A DNA stretch of 64,000 bases from Tretioscincus oriximinensis (taxonomy: Eukaryota > Chordata > Lepidosauria > Squamata > Gymnophthalmidae): positions 425,330 to 489,329 of the forward strand of contig JAJVDF010000451.1 of NCBI GenBank assembly GCA_022410635.1. Direction: 5' to 3'. Each line of letters begins with the position of its first letter. Positions within the stretch are counted from its first letter, which is position 1. Under the pieces are notes generated by a model that was not told the origin of the DNA, searched no databases, and saw only the letters and a list, made by a program, of their open reading frames with translations. Both the position numbers and the translations under genes were made by a program. Positions 9,550-21,148 of the stretch are shown one piece after another.

Positions 9550-12500
9550 ATCACTAATATTAGCAGCTTTAGAGTGTGAGAACACATCAGTAAAGGGCCT
9601 TTTTTGCGCCAACGTCTCTTATGGATTAGTCACAATTTTTATCTGCACAATTGTAGAGATTCTCTCCCCTGCCTTCCCATTAATATGGCTGCACAGAAAA
9701 TGTTGCATAATCTGGAACAAAAGGTTCAAAAAGGCTTCTTTAAATTTGGAATACTGGTAGACCTTGAGAAGAATCAAACAGCATATTAGGCCCATGGGTG
9801 ATCCATTTTGCAGCGTACCTTGTGGCACTCCCCAGATGAGTCCAAATGGGACTCTATGGCCAGAAGCTTCCATTCCTGGCCATTGGAACTGGTTCTGGAA
9901 CAGGTTTCAGGACAGTGCAGAGAGGAGCATCCTCTAGTGCCTGCTAGATCTGCCCCTNCAGTTCTAGATCACTGCAAAGAACTGCAAAAAAGACCCAAAA
10001 TTGCTAGTCATTTTCTTCTTAGATTATCTAATCCAATAATGGATTTTTTTATTTAGATAATACCAAAAGAAAATAGGCTTATCAATTTGCCAGTATTTTG
10101 AAGGAGGACTTTTGATTAAAAGTCGCATGTAAACAATGNTTTTCTTGCATTACAGGGCAAGAAATTTAATTGCCCATTTCGTAAATGTCACGTTTTTGAA
10201 TATTCTTCAAACACAGATGGCAGTTGGAAAGCGAAGGCACAAAAGTAGTTAACTTGCAGATATTTTTGGTATTGTGAACTGTTTCTTCATTGTTTCTTTG
10301 GCTGTATTCAGTTACAACAAAAGGTACACCTCATAAACAATGTGTGGCACTTTTGTTTTCCCAAATTAGCTTTAATCCACCTTTTCTTTCACAAAATGTT
10401 TAGGAAAGTGGGGAAGGTAGACTAATATATGTGAACAATCGCACCTCAGAGTCACCTCACAAAGATACTTTTTTGCTGTGTCTGAATACAGCCTTTGTTT
10501 GTTACAGCTTGAATTTTTCAGTAAGGGAAGGAGTAATCTTTCAAAGACTTTGCACAATCCTATCTATTTGTTACATCCATCTTTATTGTTTAAATTTTAG
10601 GTAGCTATATCCCTTATAGCAAACATTCTCGTACATACCTCTTTATTGATGTGGTGAGATGACACCATGAAAGTTTTTCTCTTCCATTCCTGTTTCACTG
10701 CAGATTTATTTATTTATTTATTTGCATCTCTATACCGCCCTATATTCAAAGGTCTCAGAAAGTAGGAACATTGGCAGACCATTGGCCAAAGCCTTATGGA
10801 CTTGTTCCCCTAATAACACTTCTAATATATGAAAATATAAAGACATGGAGTATTCATCTTCCAAGCCAGATTGTTAAATCTCGTTTATTTATTCATTTGT
10901 TCTCAGCAAATAAAACTCTCTCAAGTATCTCTCAGTAATATGTGATTGTCCCATCACAAATGTTTTCTTGTGGCAAATCTGGAGTTACTTGATATGAAGA
11001 GTGACAGATTTGGTCCAATGTTTAAATGCCCCACTTCCACATAGGTACTTAAATTTCAGGTTCTACACTAACCTAGTGAATTTGTGGCTTTGGTTGTTTT
11101 TTTTTTTAACAACCAACACATTTCAAAAATGTTGTCTGGTAGTTTAACCCTTTTTGGTTTCCATGCATCCTCTAGTACTTGAAGGAAACATGATTTGGCA
11201 TACCAAGAGTTCTTGCAAATGTATGGTTGGATTCTATCCATTCTCTCACTGACCCTGTTCCCAATACAACAATTAGTCTAGTTTGGAAGGGAAAAAGACA
11301 GAATTTTGACTTAATTCCATCTCTTTTCCCNTCTACCCAAACCAGATTTTACCAGCCCCACTGAATCCAGTAAAATACAGGATTATGGAGTGGGGAATGG
11401 GAAGGCTAGAAACTGCTTCTTGGCNAATAGCCAGCTCAGGTTGTTTCCAAGGAATGTGAACGTAACATTTCTCCCTCTATATACATTCAGATGGATCCCT
11501 AAACCCTAAGCCTTTTCATCTCTCTCTACAAAAGTTAGGTAGGCAGGATATGAACTTCTCTCATAGCCAAGAACTACCAGGCTGTTTTGTGCCCCATTTT
11601 AAAAGCCAGTCAGAACTCATTCTCTCTTTCTCCCTAATGCAGGACATTTATTTTGAGAGCAACTAAGATCCTTCAACTTTGTTGAAACATAATGATAACT
11701 GTCAGCAGAAATGGCACAAACAGAATAGGTATTGAAACNAATGCAGAAGAAAGCCCACAGAAATTCAGTGCAAGTTGCTTTAAAAGTCCTGGTCACACCT
11801 ATGTTTTAATCCAGCTTCAGAATGCAAAAACGGAGCAGCAACATAGANAGTAATTTTCTTTCTACACTATCTAAACACTGAGTTTTCCGAGCCACGGAAT
11901 GCCAAGAGAAAACATCTTGTCACTTTGCTAATGTGTTCTTTCACTCTAGAGATGGACTGACGCCGAAATGAAATTTAGGTTGATCAAAAACAAAGTGTAG
12001 TATCACAATGTGATCTACATTTCTCATTTATCCTTCTCATTGTAAGTTCATATATGCACATAATGAACATGAGGCGTTATGTAAGGAAGGGAGAAGTTTG
12101 TCTCCTGAATCTTGCCAGACATTTTCTCGCGAGTTGAAGCATTCAGAATTCAAGCATTACAGGACATGGTGGTTACAACAATAACATTAAAAATTCTTAG
12201 CGTGAGCAATTCACCATTTTCTATGTGTGCTGAAGTAGGGCTGTGTGACAGTGCTTTCCCCAAGTCAGTGCACGCTTCATCCACAACGGGAGAAGCCCGT
12301 TAGATTGCAGAAAGTGTCTCAGTTTTAATTTCCACCTCCAAACTAATCTGTTTTAGACAGGCAGATATTTAAAAAAATANATATATACGTTCTTTCAAGG
12401 TAGCTCCCCAAACTGCAAACCTATGTTTTCATGTTTTCCTTGGCTTAACTTTTGTTTTTATTTGGTTGGTTGTTTTCTTTTCTTGAATATCAGAGCAGTT

Positions 12501-12600
12501 ATTAAAATCAATGGTGACAAAATATTTCTCACAAAAATACTGTAATACCATTCCCTGATCTAGAATAACATTTTTAGCAAAAGAGGTACTTTCTTACATG
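9550..12600. other. Intergenic DNA between FHOD3 and RPRD1A
   Basis: Mostly unique-looking AT-rich DNA. The only element I can name is a short L2-type tail (-) at about 10700-10765 (TTTATTTATTTGCATCTCTATACCGCCC). No exon-like or conserved coding segment was seen. Confidence 0.5.
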
Positions 12601-12892
12601 AAGAAGAAGAAGAACTTGGTTCTTATACCCCGCTTTTCTCATCTTTCAAGGGACTCAAAGCGGCTTACAAGGGTATTTTGCCCGAAGGCTCACATTCTAT
12701 CTTCCCCACCAGGCTATGGTGGTTCCCATGTATCTACTTGCAGTCAGTAGCAATTTCTTGCAGTTCCTGCTTTTGAATAGCTGGGTTGGCTAGAGCTGCA
12801 GGCTAGTGAAAGGTGCTCAGCCCTCCCCACGCCCCACACAGGGCTTCGAAACCCCATCTCTCAGGCGAGAGACGAATTCCTAAGCAACTGAG
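12601..12892 (-). mobile_element. tRNA-derived SINE, family A
   Basis: Reverse copy starting with the AAGAAG tail and running to the CAGGCGAGAGACGAATTCCT part of the tRNA-like head. It stops before the extreme 5' end, so it is slightly 5'-truncated. Confidence 0.85.
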
Positions 12893-13025
12893 GACCACCC
12901 CCTTGATTATAATGATGTGAAACCCCATTATAAAGNACCCTGATGTAACAAAATTCTTGATGTAACAAACAATTCTGAAAGCCCCAATTTTGTTACATCA
13001 AAATTTCACTATAACAAATACCTGC
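12893..13025. mobile_element. Possible small DNA element with inverted repeats
   Basis: Contains repeated and inverted TGATGTAACAAA / TTTTGTTACATCA blocks and related TTATAATGATG / CACTATAACAAA ends around a short core. This suggests a pogo/Tigger-like MITE, but the termini are unclear. Confidence 0.35.
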
Positions 13026-13827
13026 ACCAAGGATTCATCACCACACATGCTAACAGAGATACCTTCTTGACTTTGCTATAGATGGAATGTAACAGCAATA
13101 GGTTTTAGCTGCTGCAAAGTCTTAACGCTTTTTGAATGAAGAAACATCTTTGGCGGTATTGGGTCAACTTTTTTTCTGTGAGCTGCAAATTTCAGAAATA
13201 AATGCTTTTTTAAAAGGGAAGGAAAAGCTTTTAGACAAAGTCAACTATTGTAAAAATGTGTAAATGTGAGTAGAACTGTATAGCATAATGTAAAATAATA
13301 TTTTTCCCAGCAGTGTTATCCTGTGGATTGTAATTTAAGAACAAGGCACATGTGATAAAAATATACTATTACACATACTTGTAAAAAAGTTGGATTAAAT
13401 CTTTCACTATTTTGCTTAACGAAGACATTGAACTACCTTTTCTGAATGTATTGCAACTTAATTGTTTAGCAGTATGCAACTGTCACTAATGCAGTTTTGG
13501 CCATTTATTTAATATTATAAAAGGGCTGCAGTGAGATCAAAGGAGTTTGGTTTTCTGTTTTTGCAATAATCATCTGTCTCTGTTCCTGAACTCCTGTTTT
13601 TAAATTTTATTTCTTCTGTGCCATGCAGGATTGAAATATTAATGTATCTCATATAATTTAAAAATATGGTCCTATTACTTTGAGCAAATACATCTTACAA
13701 TAAAGCTTTTTAAGGCACTCTTCTTTGACTGGGCAAAGAGTAAAAAAAATATTTTGTCATTTCAGTCTATTATTAGAAAGAATGNAATTCTCATATAATG
13801 GTTAAAGATATGATCAGGTAATACTCT

Positions 13828-13910
13828 GGNTTGGCTTTCTCCACAACAGACNCCCTGTGAAGTAGGTGGGGCTGAGGGAGTTCTAAAGAACTGGGACTGG
13901 CTTTTGCCAA
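13828..13910 (-). mobile_element. tRNA-derived SINE, family B, partial
   Basis: Reverse complement matches the middle of 17772-18000 (CTCAGCCCCACCTACT-CACAGGG and TGTTGTGGAGAAAGC). Both ends are missing. Confidence 0.6.
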
Positions 13911-14036
13911 TTGCAGAGAATTGAGATGGTTTGTTTTTGTCTGCTTGAAAATGCCCAGAAACAACTGTGTGGCCAAATTCTCACAAAGGGAAAAAAACAG
14001 GACGAAAAGCTGAGGAGTGGAATAGGAGTTCCCTCC

Positions 14037-14828
14037 TAGGGTTGCTACTTTTTGACAAGTGAAATAAGGGACACGCTCTTAAAAATAAGGGATACAAAAA
14101 AAACCACTCAAAATTAATAATTTAAGGGGATTTTTACATCCCTTATGTTCCATGTGATTAATTTTTAATCCTTTTCTCATTATTATTTTGTTACAGAACA
14201 GGGTAACCCCATTTTTTCCATGTATACTTGGAATTTGATCTTGACGCCTTCAAAACTTCTGCCTCTGACTTGATCATGGAACGAAATTCTTTTAAGACAT
14301 ATTCATGTTTGTTGAAATCAAGAGTTCACTTTTGATCAGAAATACTGAACACCTGCTCCTCGTATCAGGCCATTTATTAGACATTAATGAGAATACGTGC
14401 TCAATGAACGCATTTTAACCAGGAACACTAAGAACAAACAACACATGTTTTTTTTAATTCCACTATTTCAGCTTCTTTATGTTCATCAAGCACTGCCACT
14501 CACTTTCATGATGCATCTTCTTTACTCTTCCTGTTCCTTTCTATTTTCACTTACAACATCCGGCTGAGAACCGAGATTCATTTTCCTTGCACCAGGAGCG
14601 CTAGTAGTGTCGAACTCGCTGCCTGCTGAAACTTCAATAATTGATGAGTTTGTATCAATTAGAATATAATGATCGTTATATATCGAAGTGGCAATTCAAA
14701 TTTCAAATATTTCAAAACAAGCATGATATTAGTGGTATTTTACNGGACACTGAATCATAATACGGAACACGTAATTTTTACCTGAAATGCAGGACCCTCG
14801 GTATAATACGGGACAGGTGGCTACCCTA
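14037..14828. mobile_element. Non-autonomous hAT element, 792 bp
   Basis: Termini TAGGGTTGCTAC and GTGGCTACCCTA are inverted repeats. The flanks TTCCCTCC (14029-14036) and TTCCCTCT (14829-14836) form an 8-bp target duplication with one difference. 8-bp duplications and short TAGGG-type ends are hAT features. AT-rich interior with no transposase frame. Confidence 0.8.
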
Positions 14829-14879
14829 TTCCCTCTGTTGTTTTTTGCCATCTCCAGCCCTGTTTTAAAGTTTCCACAC

Positions 14880-15670
14880 TCTGGAGGTTTGGTCCTTTGA
14901 GTTCTTCTGGGAAAGGTAGAAGACACACACACACACCCCAACGGCTGAGATGCACAGCACCAGGGGATCTCCTGCCTTCCCCCTTACTTTTTTTTCTGTA
15001 CAGATCGGAACCTCGGGTGCAATCAGCTGATTGAAACAGCAGAGAGAAGCCAAGGGAATCTGAACCACTATAGGAAAAAAGGTTTGTGTGGAGTGGGAGG
15101 CAGGCTTAGATCTCCTACTGCCATGGACCATGATCTGGGGATTCTTTTGGATTTGTCTGTCACAATTATTGTTGTTNTTGTTATTATTATTATTACTACT
15201 ACTACTTGATCTATTACCTGGTGAAGGGAAGGCTATAAATAATTTAAAACAAATAAATAAAGGTCAAAGCACTAAGAATCTTAAAGAAAAAAGGAGANCT
15301 CACAATGGGAATTTTAAGTTTCTATATGGACAAACCTTACAAATACTGCCTACCTTCATTGTGCCGATTTGCGACTTTGTACTAGTACAGATCTAATCAA
15401 NGAGTGGATTGACACTGTGACTATGAAACAGTCAAGGTAAGCAACTGAAGAGATGCATTGCCTCACTACTCAATCATCCCCCAAACATGCNCAAACTTAT
15501 TTTAAACTTACCTTTGTTTTTTGCACTTTTGAGACTGGGGATTAGTCCAAATACATGGCAGTAATAGGGCATTTGCACAGCTAATTGTTCATTTCCAAAT
15601 CATTTGAAAACTTTAATAAAATTTAAGGTATGTTTAACACAAGTTTCCTGAAAAGTGTGAAAGCCTTCAT
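14880..15670. other. Intergenic DNA, no gene recognised
   Basis: Contains a short CA run near 14923 and a TTA/CTA trinucleotide repeat at 15176-15210. The remainder is unassigned, and the predicted frames here are not coding-like. Confidence 0.5.
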
Positions 15671-17119
15671 ATTATTTATTTATTTATTTATACTTATACC
15701 CCGCCCTATACCCGAAGGTCTCAGGGCGGCAAAAACAGTAAAACATCACTACAAAAATTNAAAAAGTATAAAACAATATTAAAAGTAGGGATAGAGATGG
15801 CATTTCTTCAGCCAAAGGCCAGGCAAAAGAGGTGCATCTTCAAGGACCTTCTAAAAGAGTACAACGATGATGATAGACGCACCTCGAGGGGGAGATTGTT
15901 CCAAAGACAAGGGGCAACCACTGAGAAGGCCCTAACCCGGGTTCCCACTCCACTGGCTGTTGAAAGGGGTGGTACAACCAGGAGGGCCTCTCCTGCAGAT
16001 CTTAAGGCACGGGCAGGTTGGTATGGAAGAAGGCGTTCCTTTAGATATTTGGGGCCCAAGTTATTTAGGGCCTTGTAAGTTAAAGTCAAAACCTTGAATT
16101 GGGCTCGGTAGCGAATGGGCAGCCAGTGCAGCTCTTTCAAGACCGGTGTGATGTGCGTCCGGCCAGCTGTCCCTGTCAGCAGTCTAGCGGCTGCATTCTG
16201 CACCAGCTGTAGCTTCCGAACCGTTTTCAAGGGCAGCCCCATATAGAGCGCATTACAATAGTCCAATCTGGAAGTTACCAGAGCATGGATTACTGTGGCT
16301 AGATCATCACTGTTCAGAAGTGGCCGTAACTGGCGAACCAGACGTAACTGGAAGTAGGCACTCCTGGCCACTGCCTCCACCTGATTTTCAAGTGTCAGTG
16401 CAGAGTCCAGAAGCACCCCAAGATTTCGCACCCGTCCCTTATAGGGTAATTCTACCCCACCAAGGACAGGGTGCCTCCCCACTTCACGAACCCGGGATGC
16501 TCCAACACACAGCACCTCCGTCTTGTCTGGATTCAGCTTCAATTTATTGGCCCCCATCCAGCCCATCACTGCCTCCAGGCACCTGTCAAGCACTTCAACC
16601 ACCTCTCCTGATTCAGATGGAACAGAGAGATAGAGCTGAGTGTCATCTGCATATTGATGGCACTTTACTCCAAATCTCCTAATGNCCTCTCCCAGCGGCT
16701 TCATATAGATGTTGAACAGCATGGGGGAGAGGATCGACCCCTGAGGAACCCCACAAGTGAGCTCCCATGGTGTCGAGTAAGACTCCCCTACCAGCACTCT
16801 CTGGAAGCGGCCTTGGAGATAGGAACAGAACCACTGCAATGCAGTGCCACCAACTCCTAAACTCCTTAGTCTCTCCAGGAGGATACCATGGTCAATGGTA
16901 TCAAAAGCTGCTGAGAGATCCAGGAGAACCAACAGGGTTGCATTGCCCCCATCCCTCTCCCGGAGCAGNTCATCAGCCAGNGCAACCAAGGCAGTTTCCG
17001 TGCCATGACTAGGCCTGAAGCCAGATTGAAATGGGTCTAGATAATCCGCTTCTTCCAAGCATGCCTGCAGCTGAACAGCCACAACCCTCTCCAGTACCTT
17101 GCCCAGGAAGGGTATGTTG
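15671..17119 (-). mobile_element. L2-clade LINE, 5'-truncated
   Basis: The 3' terminus on the left consists of ATTTATTT repeats and the CCGCCCTATACCCGAAGGTC tail. It then covers the 3' UTR and a long reverse-transcriptase frame (15808-17082) and stops near 17119. The absence of the endonuclease half shows ordinary 5' truncation. The tail matches the ends of SINE family B. Confidence 0.9.
15808..17082 (-). CDS. L2 LINE ORF2, reverse transcriptase part (424 codons, 5'-truncated)
   Basis: The uninterrupted frame encodes non-LTR reverse transcriptase motifs in order: [31 protein letters not shown] (first catalytic Asp), [27 protein letters not shown] (catalytic YADD), [23 protein letters not shown], then the C-terminal [20 protein letters not shown] block typical of L2. 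The annotated Met is only the first one in a truncated frame, as the apurinic endonuclease domain is missing. Three codons contain n. The lack of stops implies a fairly young insertion, but it cannot be an autonomous element. Confidence 0.9.
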   Translation of the reverse strand: MAVQLQACLEEADYLDPFQSGFRPSHGTETALVXLADXLLRERDGGNATLLVLLDLSAAFDTIDHGILLERLRSLGVGGTALQWFCSYLQGRFQRVLVGESYSTPWELTCGVPQGSILSPMLFNIYMKPLGEXIRRFGVKCHQYADDTQLYLSVPSESGEVVEVLDRCLEAVMGWMGANKLKLNPDKTEVLCVGASRVREVGRHPVLGGVELPYKGRVRNLGVLLDSALTLENQVEAVARSAYFQLRLVRQLRPLLNSDDLATVIHALVTSRLDYCNALYMGLPLKTVRKLQLVQNAAARLLTGTAGRTHITPVLKELHWLPIRYRAQFKVLTLTYKALNNLGPKYLKERLLPYQPARALRSAGEALLVVPPLSTASGVGTRVRAFSVVAPCLWNNLPLEVRLSSSLYSFRRSLKMHLFCLAFG

Positions 17120-17771
17120 GCCTACAGACAGGGATAAGGCTGGGCCTTCGTCAGCTGTTTTCCAGTAAATTTGAGACACTCCACCTGTTGATAGGATCAA
17201 TTCCTACTANGGTTGGGGCTATAATAGGAAAGCTGCAATACAGCTGGCCAGCTGCATTCCCTTTTCCAAAGTATGAACAAAAAAGTTAACGAATGGACTG
17301 GTCTAAAAGGAACAGCTCATCAGAGGTTGCTTCAAAGAAGTGCAAGTACGTCCCAAGATCCTCTATACGTGATCACTGAATCATTGAACTTGGCAAAATA
17401 GTAGTACAAAAAGCAAGACAATAAAGGAAGTTAGAAATATGGGTCTACTCTAGTCTATCAAGAAAGTTCTTGAAAACAATGACCCTTCCAAGAACCTAGA
17501 GGTAAAATACATCAGATCATTCCTTCACACACACAGCCAAAAAACCACCCTAATCCCACACATAAGGTTCATTACTACATCCATCATAGTGAACAGCCAG
17601 GACCATTTTGAGATACAGACAAGGAAGTTCCAGGAGTCTTTCATTTATAGTGGTCTAAGTTAGAAAAATAAGAAAACATGATGGATTTTCAAAACAGATT
17701 CTGAAATTAACCCATCATTTATATTCATTGGGAAGAAAGTGAATACAAGTTGTTAAAATTTAAAGAAATGA

Positions 17772-18000
17772 CATCCTATTTGAGTGTTGGACTCGTACCT
17801 GGTAGTCTCCCGGTTCGATTCCCCACTCCTCCATGAAAGCCAGCTGGGTGACTTTGGGCAAGTCACAGTTCTTTGAACTCTCTCAGCCCCACCTACTCCA
17901 CAGGGTGTATGTTATGGAGAAAGCAACAAAAGCTATGTACGCCGCCCTGAGACCTTCGGGTATAGGGCAGGATATAAGTACAAATAAATAATAATAAATT
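17772..18000 (+). mobile_element. tRNA-derived SINE, family B, near full length
   Basis: The tRNA-like head has a B box GGTTCGATTCC at about 17812-17822. Then CCAGCTGGGTGACTTTGGGC, a CTCAGCCCCACCTACTCCAC core, and a 3' tail CGCCCTGAGACCTTCGGGTA ending in AAATAA repeats. The tail equals the L2 3' end, so L2 machinery probably mobilised it. Confidence 0.85.
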
Positions 18001-18002
18001 TG

Positions 18003-18245
18003 TACTCATCTGTTTGAAGCATTTCTGATGAGCAGTCTTATTTGGCGCTGTCAATTTGTTAACCTTTCTGCTTGCACTTTAGGAGGGAATAATCTTTCAG
18101 CATTCTTGCAGTGGACAACTCTAATGCAACCTTCCTATTACAGCCCCAAAGCTTGTAAGATTGATGCAATCAGCAGGTAGAGTATCAAAGGAGGAATTTG
18201 CTGGGAAACAGCAGAGTCAAGCCCAGACTCTTTAGTCCAATATTG
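18003..18245 (+). repeat. Unclassified interspersed repeat, family R
   Basis: Parallel to 322-598 in block order, starting TGTTTGAAGCA and ending near CAGAGTCAAGCCCAGA. It directly follows the SINE B tail. Confidence 0.5.
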
Positions 18246-18993
18246 GCAAACCTTTTGAGCTCAGTGTGTCAAAATTTGTAAAAAAAAATCCTAAATTTGG
18301 GTGCCATGTCACATCTAGAAATATCCATAATTTTGTAATATTTGTAGCTCAAGTCCAATTTTAAAAAGTTATAGTTTTGGAATATCAGCGTGTATTTGTT
18401 AAAGAAGCAAAAACAAATAATTATTTACATTAGAGACTTTTGTTGTTGAATTTCATTTGCTAAATCTTCAATTGAAGGTTGCCATTTTGCACACTTCAAG
18501 CCCAAGCAAGAGCTACTAACTTCATCTGTCAGTCGGTTTCTTTTATTGGTTTTAATGTGATTTTTTTTTTCTAATTTGCTAGCCATCACTGTTTTAGACT
18601 ATCCCAAGCAGCAGCAGAAGGTGATACAGAGATTCTGATGTGAAAGTAATTTGACATCCTTAGTTACCAGGGTAGTCAATTTCAGAGAAATAGCCGTGTT
18701 AGTCTAGTAGAAAGTCCAGCAAAGGGGCCAATAGTACTTTGAGATTAACTTGAGAAAAGTGGTTGGCATGTCTACTTCTTCAGATGCTGAGGGACTAATG
18801 CCAGGGTCAGGTATTTATAGGAAACTGTGTATGGGAGAAGACAAAGCATATGCAACTGTAATAAGGTGATGAATTGCAGGTTAGAAAAACAGGTAAATAG
18901 CAGAAACTAATCCTCTCATGTGAAGGGGCAACAAGAGGCCAGTTCTCAGACAACTCTTGTGCAAGTCTCTTTTTCCATTTCATCTATCAAGAC

Positions 18994-19760
18994 TAACGGG
19001 GGTTTGCTTACCCGTTATTATATGCCTAACAGAAATTAAAGGCAGCTTGTTCCTAAGTAGATAGACACGTGTAAAAGGAATCACACGGGCAACACGTCTT
19101 GGATCAACGAGCATTCCAGGAGGGTCCACGAGTNNTGGAGTCCTCTCCGAGTGCCCCTGTGCATCAACTTTTATTGACCCCAAAATCAGAAGGCGTGTAT
19201 GAGGATTATGACGATGGAAAAGGGGTGGGCAGACNCCACGTGGGTCAGGTGGTGACACCTGTGTGATGTGTTTCTCTCCTCCCCAAGAGGGTGCAGCCTG
19301 GTCAGGAACTCCAAATAAGGTGATGTTGGGGTGTGTGTGTGGTTGCTGAATGGACCCCTTTAGCCATTGTTTGCCTTTATCAATAGGCTTGATTACAGGA
19401 ATCAGTGACTCACCCACAGGAGCCCAAGCTTAATGGCTCTTTAATGGGATAGCTTCAGGCTGCTATCAGTCTTAATGGTCCTAGCCAGGAGTTTGCAGCC
19501 TGAGCAAATATTGTGTTTCCNTTCTCTATAATGGGATTGATTAGCTCATTCATACTGAAAAGGTCACCCCAGCAGGGGTGCCTGGAGGGCAAGGAAAGGT
19601 AATCTCTACTGTTCCTGTATGCAACTTGGTCAGGCTTGACCAAATTTTTTTTCAAAATTTCCCATAGGCCTTACTTTGGCTAACCCAGGTCAATTCAGGT
19701 ATATTTAATATCAATATATATTAATGCCAATTAATATATGCCCCATGGATGATTCCCACA
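18994..19760 (-). mobile_element. Solo LTR, 767 bp, 6-bp target duplication
   Basis: Read on the - strand it starts TGTGGGAATC and ends CCCCGTTA. It is flanked by CAAGAC at 18988-18993 and 19761-19766 (+ strand). A - strand AATAAA sits at 19170-19175, leaving about 175 bases of R/U5. TG...TA rather than TG...CA ends is slightly atypical. It lies wholly within the Penelope-like element. The 145-codon open frame across 18980-19417 has no recognisable domain and is probably chance. Confidence 0.7.
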
Positions 19761-19817
19761 CAAGACAGCCACAGTAAAGACAGAAGAAATCTGAAGAAGT
19801 AGACGTGTCTATGATAG

Positions 19818-20122
19818 CAGGCAGGGATAGCTCAGTCGCTTAGGAATCCGTCTCTCGCCTGGGAGATGGGGTTTCGAAGCCCTGTGCGGGACGTGGGGAG
19901 GGGTGAGCACCTTCCACTAGCCTGCAGCTCTAGCCAACCCAGCTATTCGAAAGCAGGAACTGCAAGAAATTGCAACTGACTGCAAGTGGATACATGGGAA
20001 CCACCAGAGCCTGGTGGGGAAGATAGAATGGAAGCCTTCGGGCAAAAATACCCTTGTAAGCCGCTTTGAGTCTCTTTGAAAGGTGAGAAAAGCGGGGTAT
20101 AAGAACCCAGTTCTTCTTCTTC
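19818..20122 (+). mobile_element. tRNA-derived SINE, family A, full-length reference copy
   Basis: About 305 bp. tRNA-like head GGGATAGCTCAGTCGCTTAG (A box TAGCTCAGTCG) and GGGGTTTCGAAGCC (B box), a unique body, the LINE-like tail TGAGAAAAGCGGGGTATAAG and a (CTT)n end. It interrupts the hammerhead-like stem of the Penelope arm. Flanks TCTATGATAG and TCTACGGAAG are a diverged target duplication. Confidence 0.85.
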
Positions 20123-20192
20123 TACGGAAGCGTATGCCACCCACTTTTCTCAAGTTAGCCTCAAAGTGCTGCTAGCTCCTCAGCTACCAGGG

Positions 20193-20640
20193 TGTGTGTG
20201 GTGTGCAGATCCTTACTGCAATTGGATGGAAACCTGTAATATGGCCTGGCCCGGTATGAGGGGTGCAGGAGGGGAAGCCAGCCAGTGGCAACATAATTTC
20301 AAGATCTTTGGAGGGACACAGACGTGTGTACAAGACACACCTATCTGCCTTTTTCTTATCTCTTGTATTTCCTATCCCAACTGCTAGATTCTCTGGACCC
20401 ATCATCGACACTATTCCTTAGACGCTGCAGTTCACCATCTAAGAGCAGCTGATTTCCTTGGTCCTGTCCACACAGAGCCTTATTTTGGGAAACGTCTCGG
20501 GACAGAGCTTGGCCATCCACGTGCCAGTACAGCCTATGGGCAGGCCTATTCCGAGGTATAGCGCAGGATAAGGCTCCTTGTGTCCAGGGCCTATGACGCT
20601 GCTTATATAAACACACGTCCATCGTTTCTTATGGGAGGAA
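20193..20640. other. Upstream flank of RPRD1A promoter
   Basis: Non-repeat sequence leading into the CpG island. No exon of an upstream gene is seen. Confidence 0.4.
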
Positions 20641-20784
20641 AAACTCGTATTCCTCCCCCACGCACGGCACGGCACGGCGCCGCACGGCGAGCGACGCAAC
20701 CAACGAGAGGGGCATTCTATCCCCCTCGCGACACGCGCGCGCACACGTTGCGTCGTCCGACGGCGGCCGGCATTCTGCACAGGA

Positions 20785-20831
20785 AGAGCCCACTGATGAC
20801 GTCACGCAGGAGCCCACTGATGACGTCACGC
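20785..20831 (+). repeat. Tandem 24-bp duplication carrying two CRE sites
   Basis: Two adjacent near-identical units of about 24 bp, each reading AGCCCACTGATGACGTCACG. This places two consensus CRE/ATF palindromes 24 bp apart, just over two helical turns, about 170-200 bp upstream of the RPRD1A start codon. Confidence 0.85.
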
Positions 20832-20997
20832 GAAGGGTGCTGCGTTTTGTGGGCGACTGCAAAAGGTGTGTTAGAGTAAAGCGGGGGGGGGGGGGTCGCG
20901 CCTGGTAGCGCCGCCATTTTGTGGAGCAGCAGCTCGTCATTTCAGCCGCCGCCGTCCTCGCTGGAGGGGAAAAACCCCACACACACAGGCAGCGGTA

Positions 20998-21148
20998 ATG
21001 TCGGCGTTCTCGGAATCTGCCCTGGAGAGGAAGCTGTCTGAACTAAGCAATTCTCAGCAGAGCGTGCAGACGTTGAGCCTGTGGCTCATTCATCATCGGA
21101 AACACTCGCCGCTCATTGTCACCGTGTGGGAGCGGGAGCTTCGCAAAG
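20998..21148 (+). CDS. RPRD1A: RPRD1A exon 1 (coding part)
   Basis: Encodes residues 1-50, MSAFSES to ELRK, the first helices of the CID. Donor AAAG|GTGAGG; ends in phase 1. The continuation of the frame past the donor (Glu-rich from AGG repeats) is intron. Confidence 0.95.

Larger units (their letters stand above)
18673..20181 (-). mobile_element. Penelope-like element with inverted arms, host to two nested insertions
   Basis: Left arm 18673-18800 starts TAGTCAATTTCAGAGAAATA, the 3' terminus of the family read on the - strand. A segment of pLTR-upstream sequence continues to about 18993 (TATTTACCTGTTTTTCTAAC on the - strand). The opposite arm, in + orientation, runs 19792-19817 and 20123-20181. 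It is flanked by AGTTACCAGGG (18662-18672) and AGCTACCAGGG (20182-20192), an 11-bp duplication with one change. A solo LTR and a SINE sit inside it. No reverse transcriptase or endonuclease frame remains. Confidence 0.75.

Noticed and set aside
18980..19417. 145-codon - strand frame
   Set aside because: It falls within a solo LTR defined by its target duplication; no domain is seen and solo LTRs do not usually encode proteins.
20603..20610. TATATAA as the RPRD1A TATA box
   Set aside because: It lies nearly 400 bp upstream of the ATG and outside the CpG-rich core; CpG-island genes of this type usually lack a TATA box.
20439..20982. Overlapping - strand frames upstream of RPRD1A
   Set aside because: Arg/Pro-rich translations of a CpG island. 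No splice or homology support for a divergent gene.
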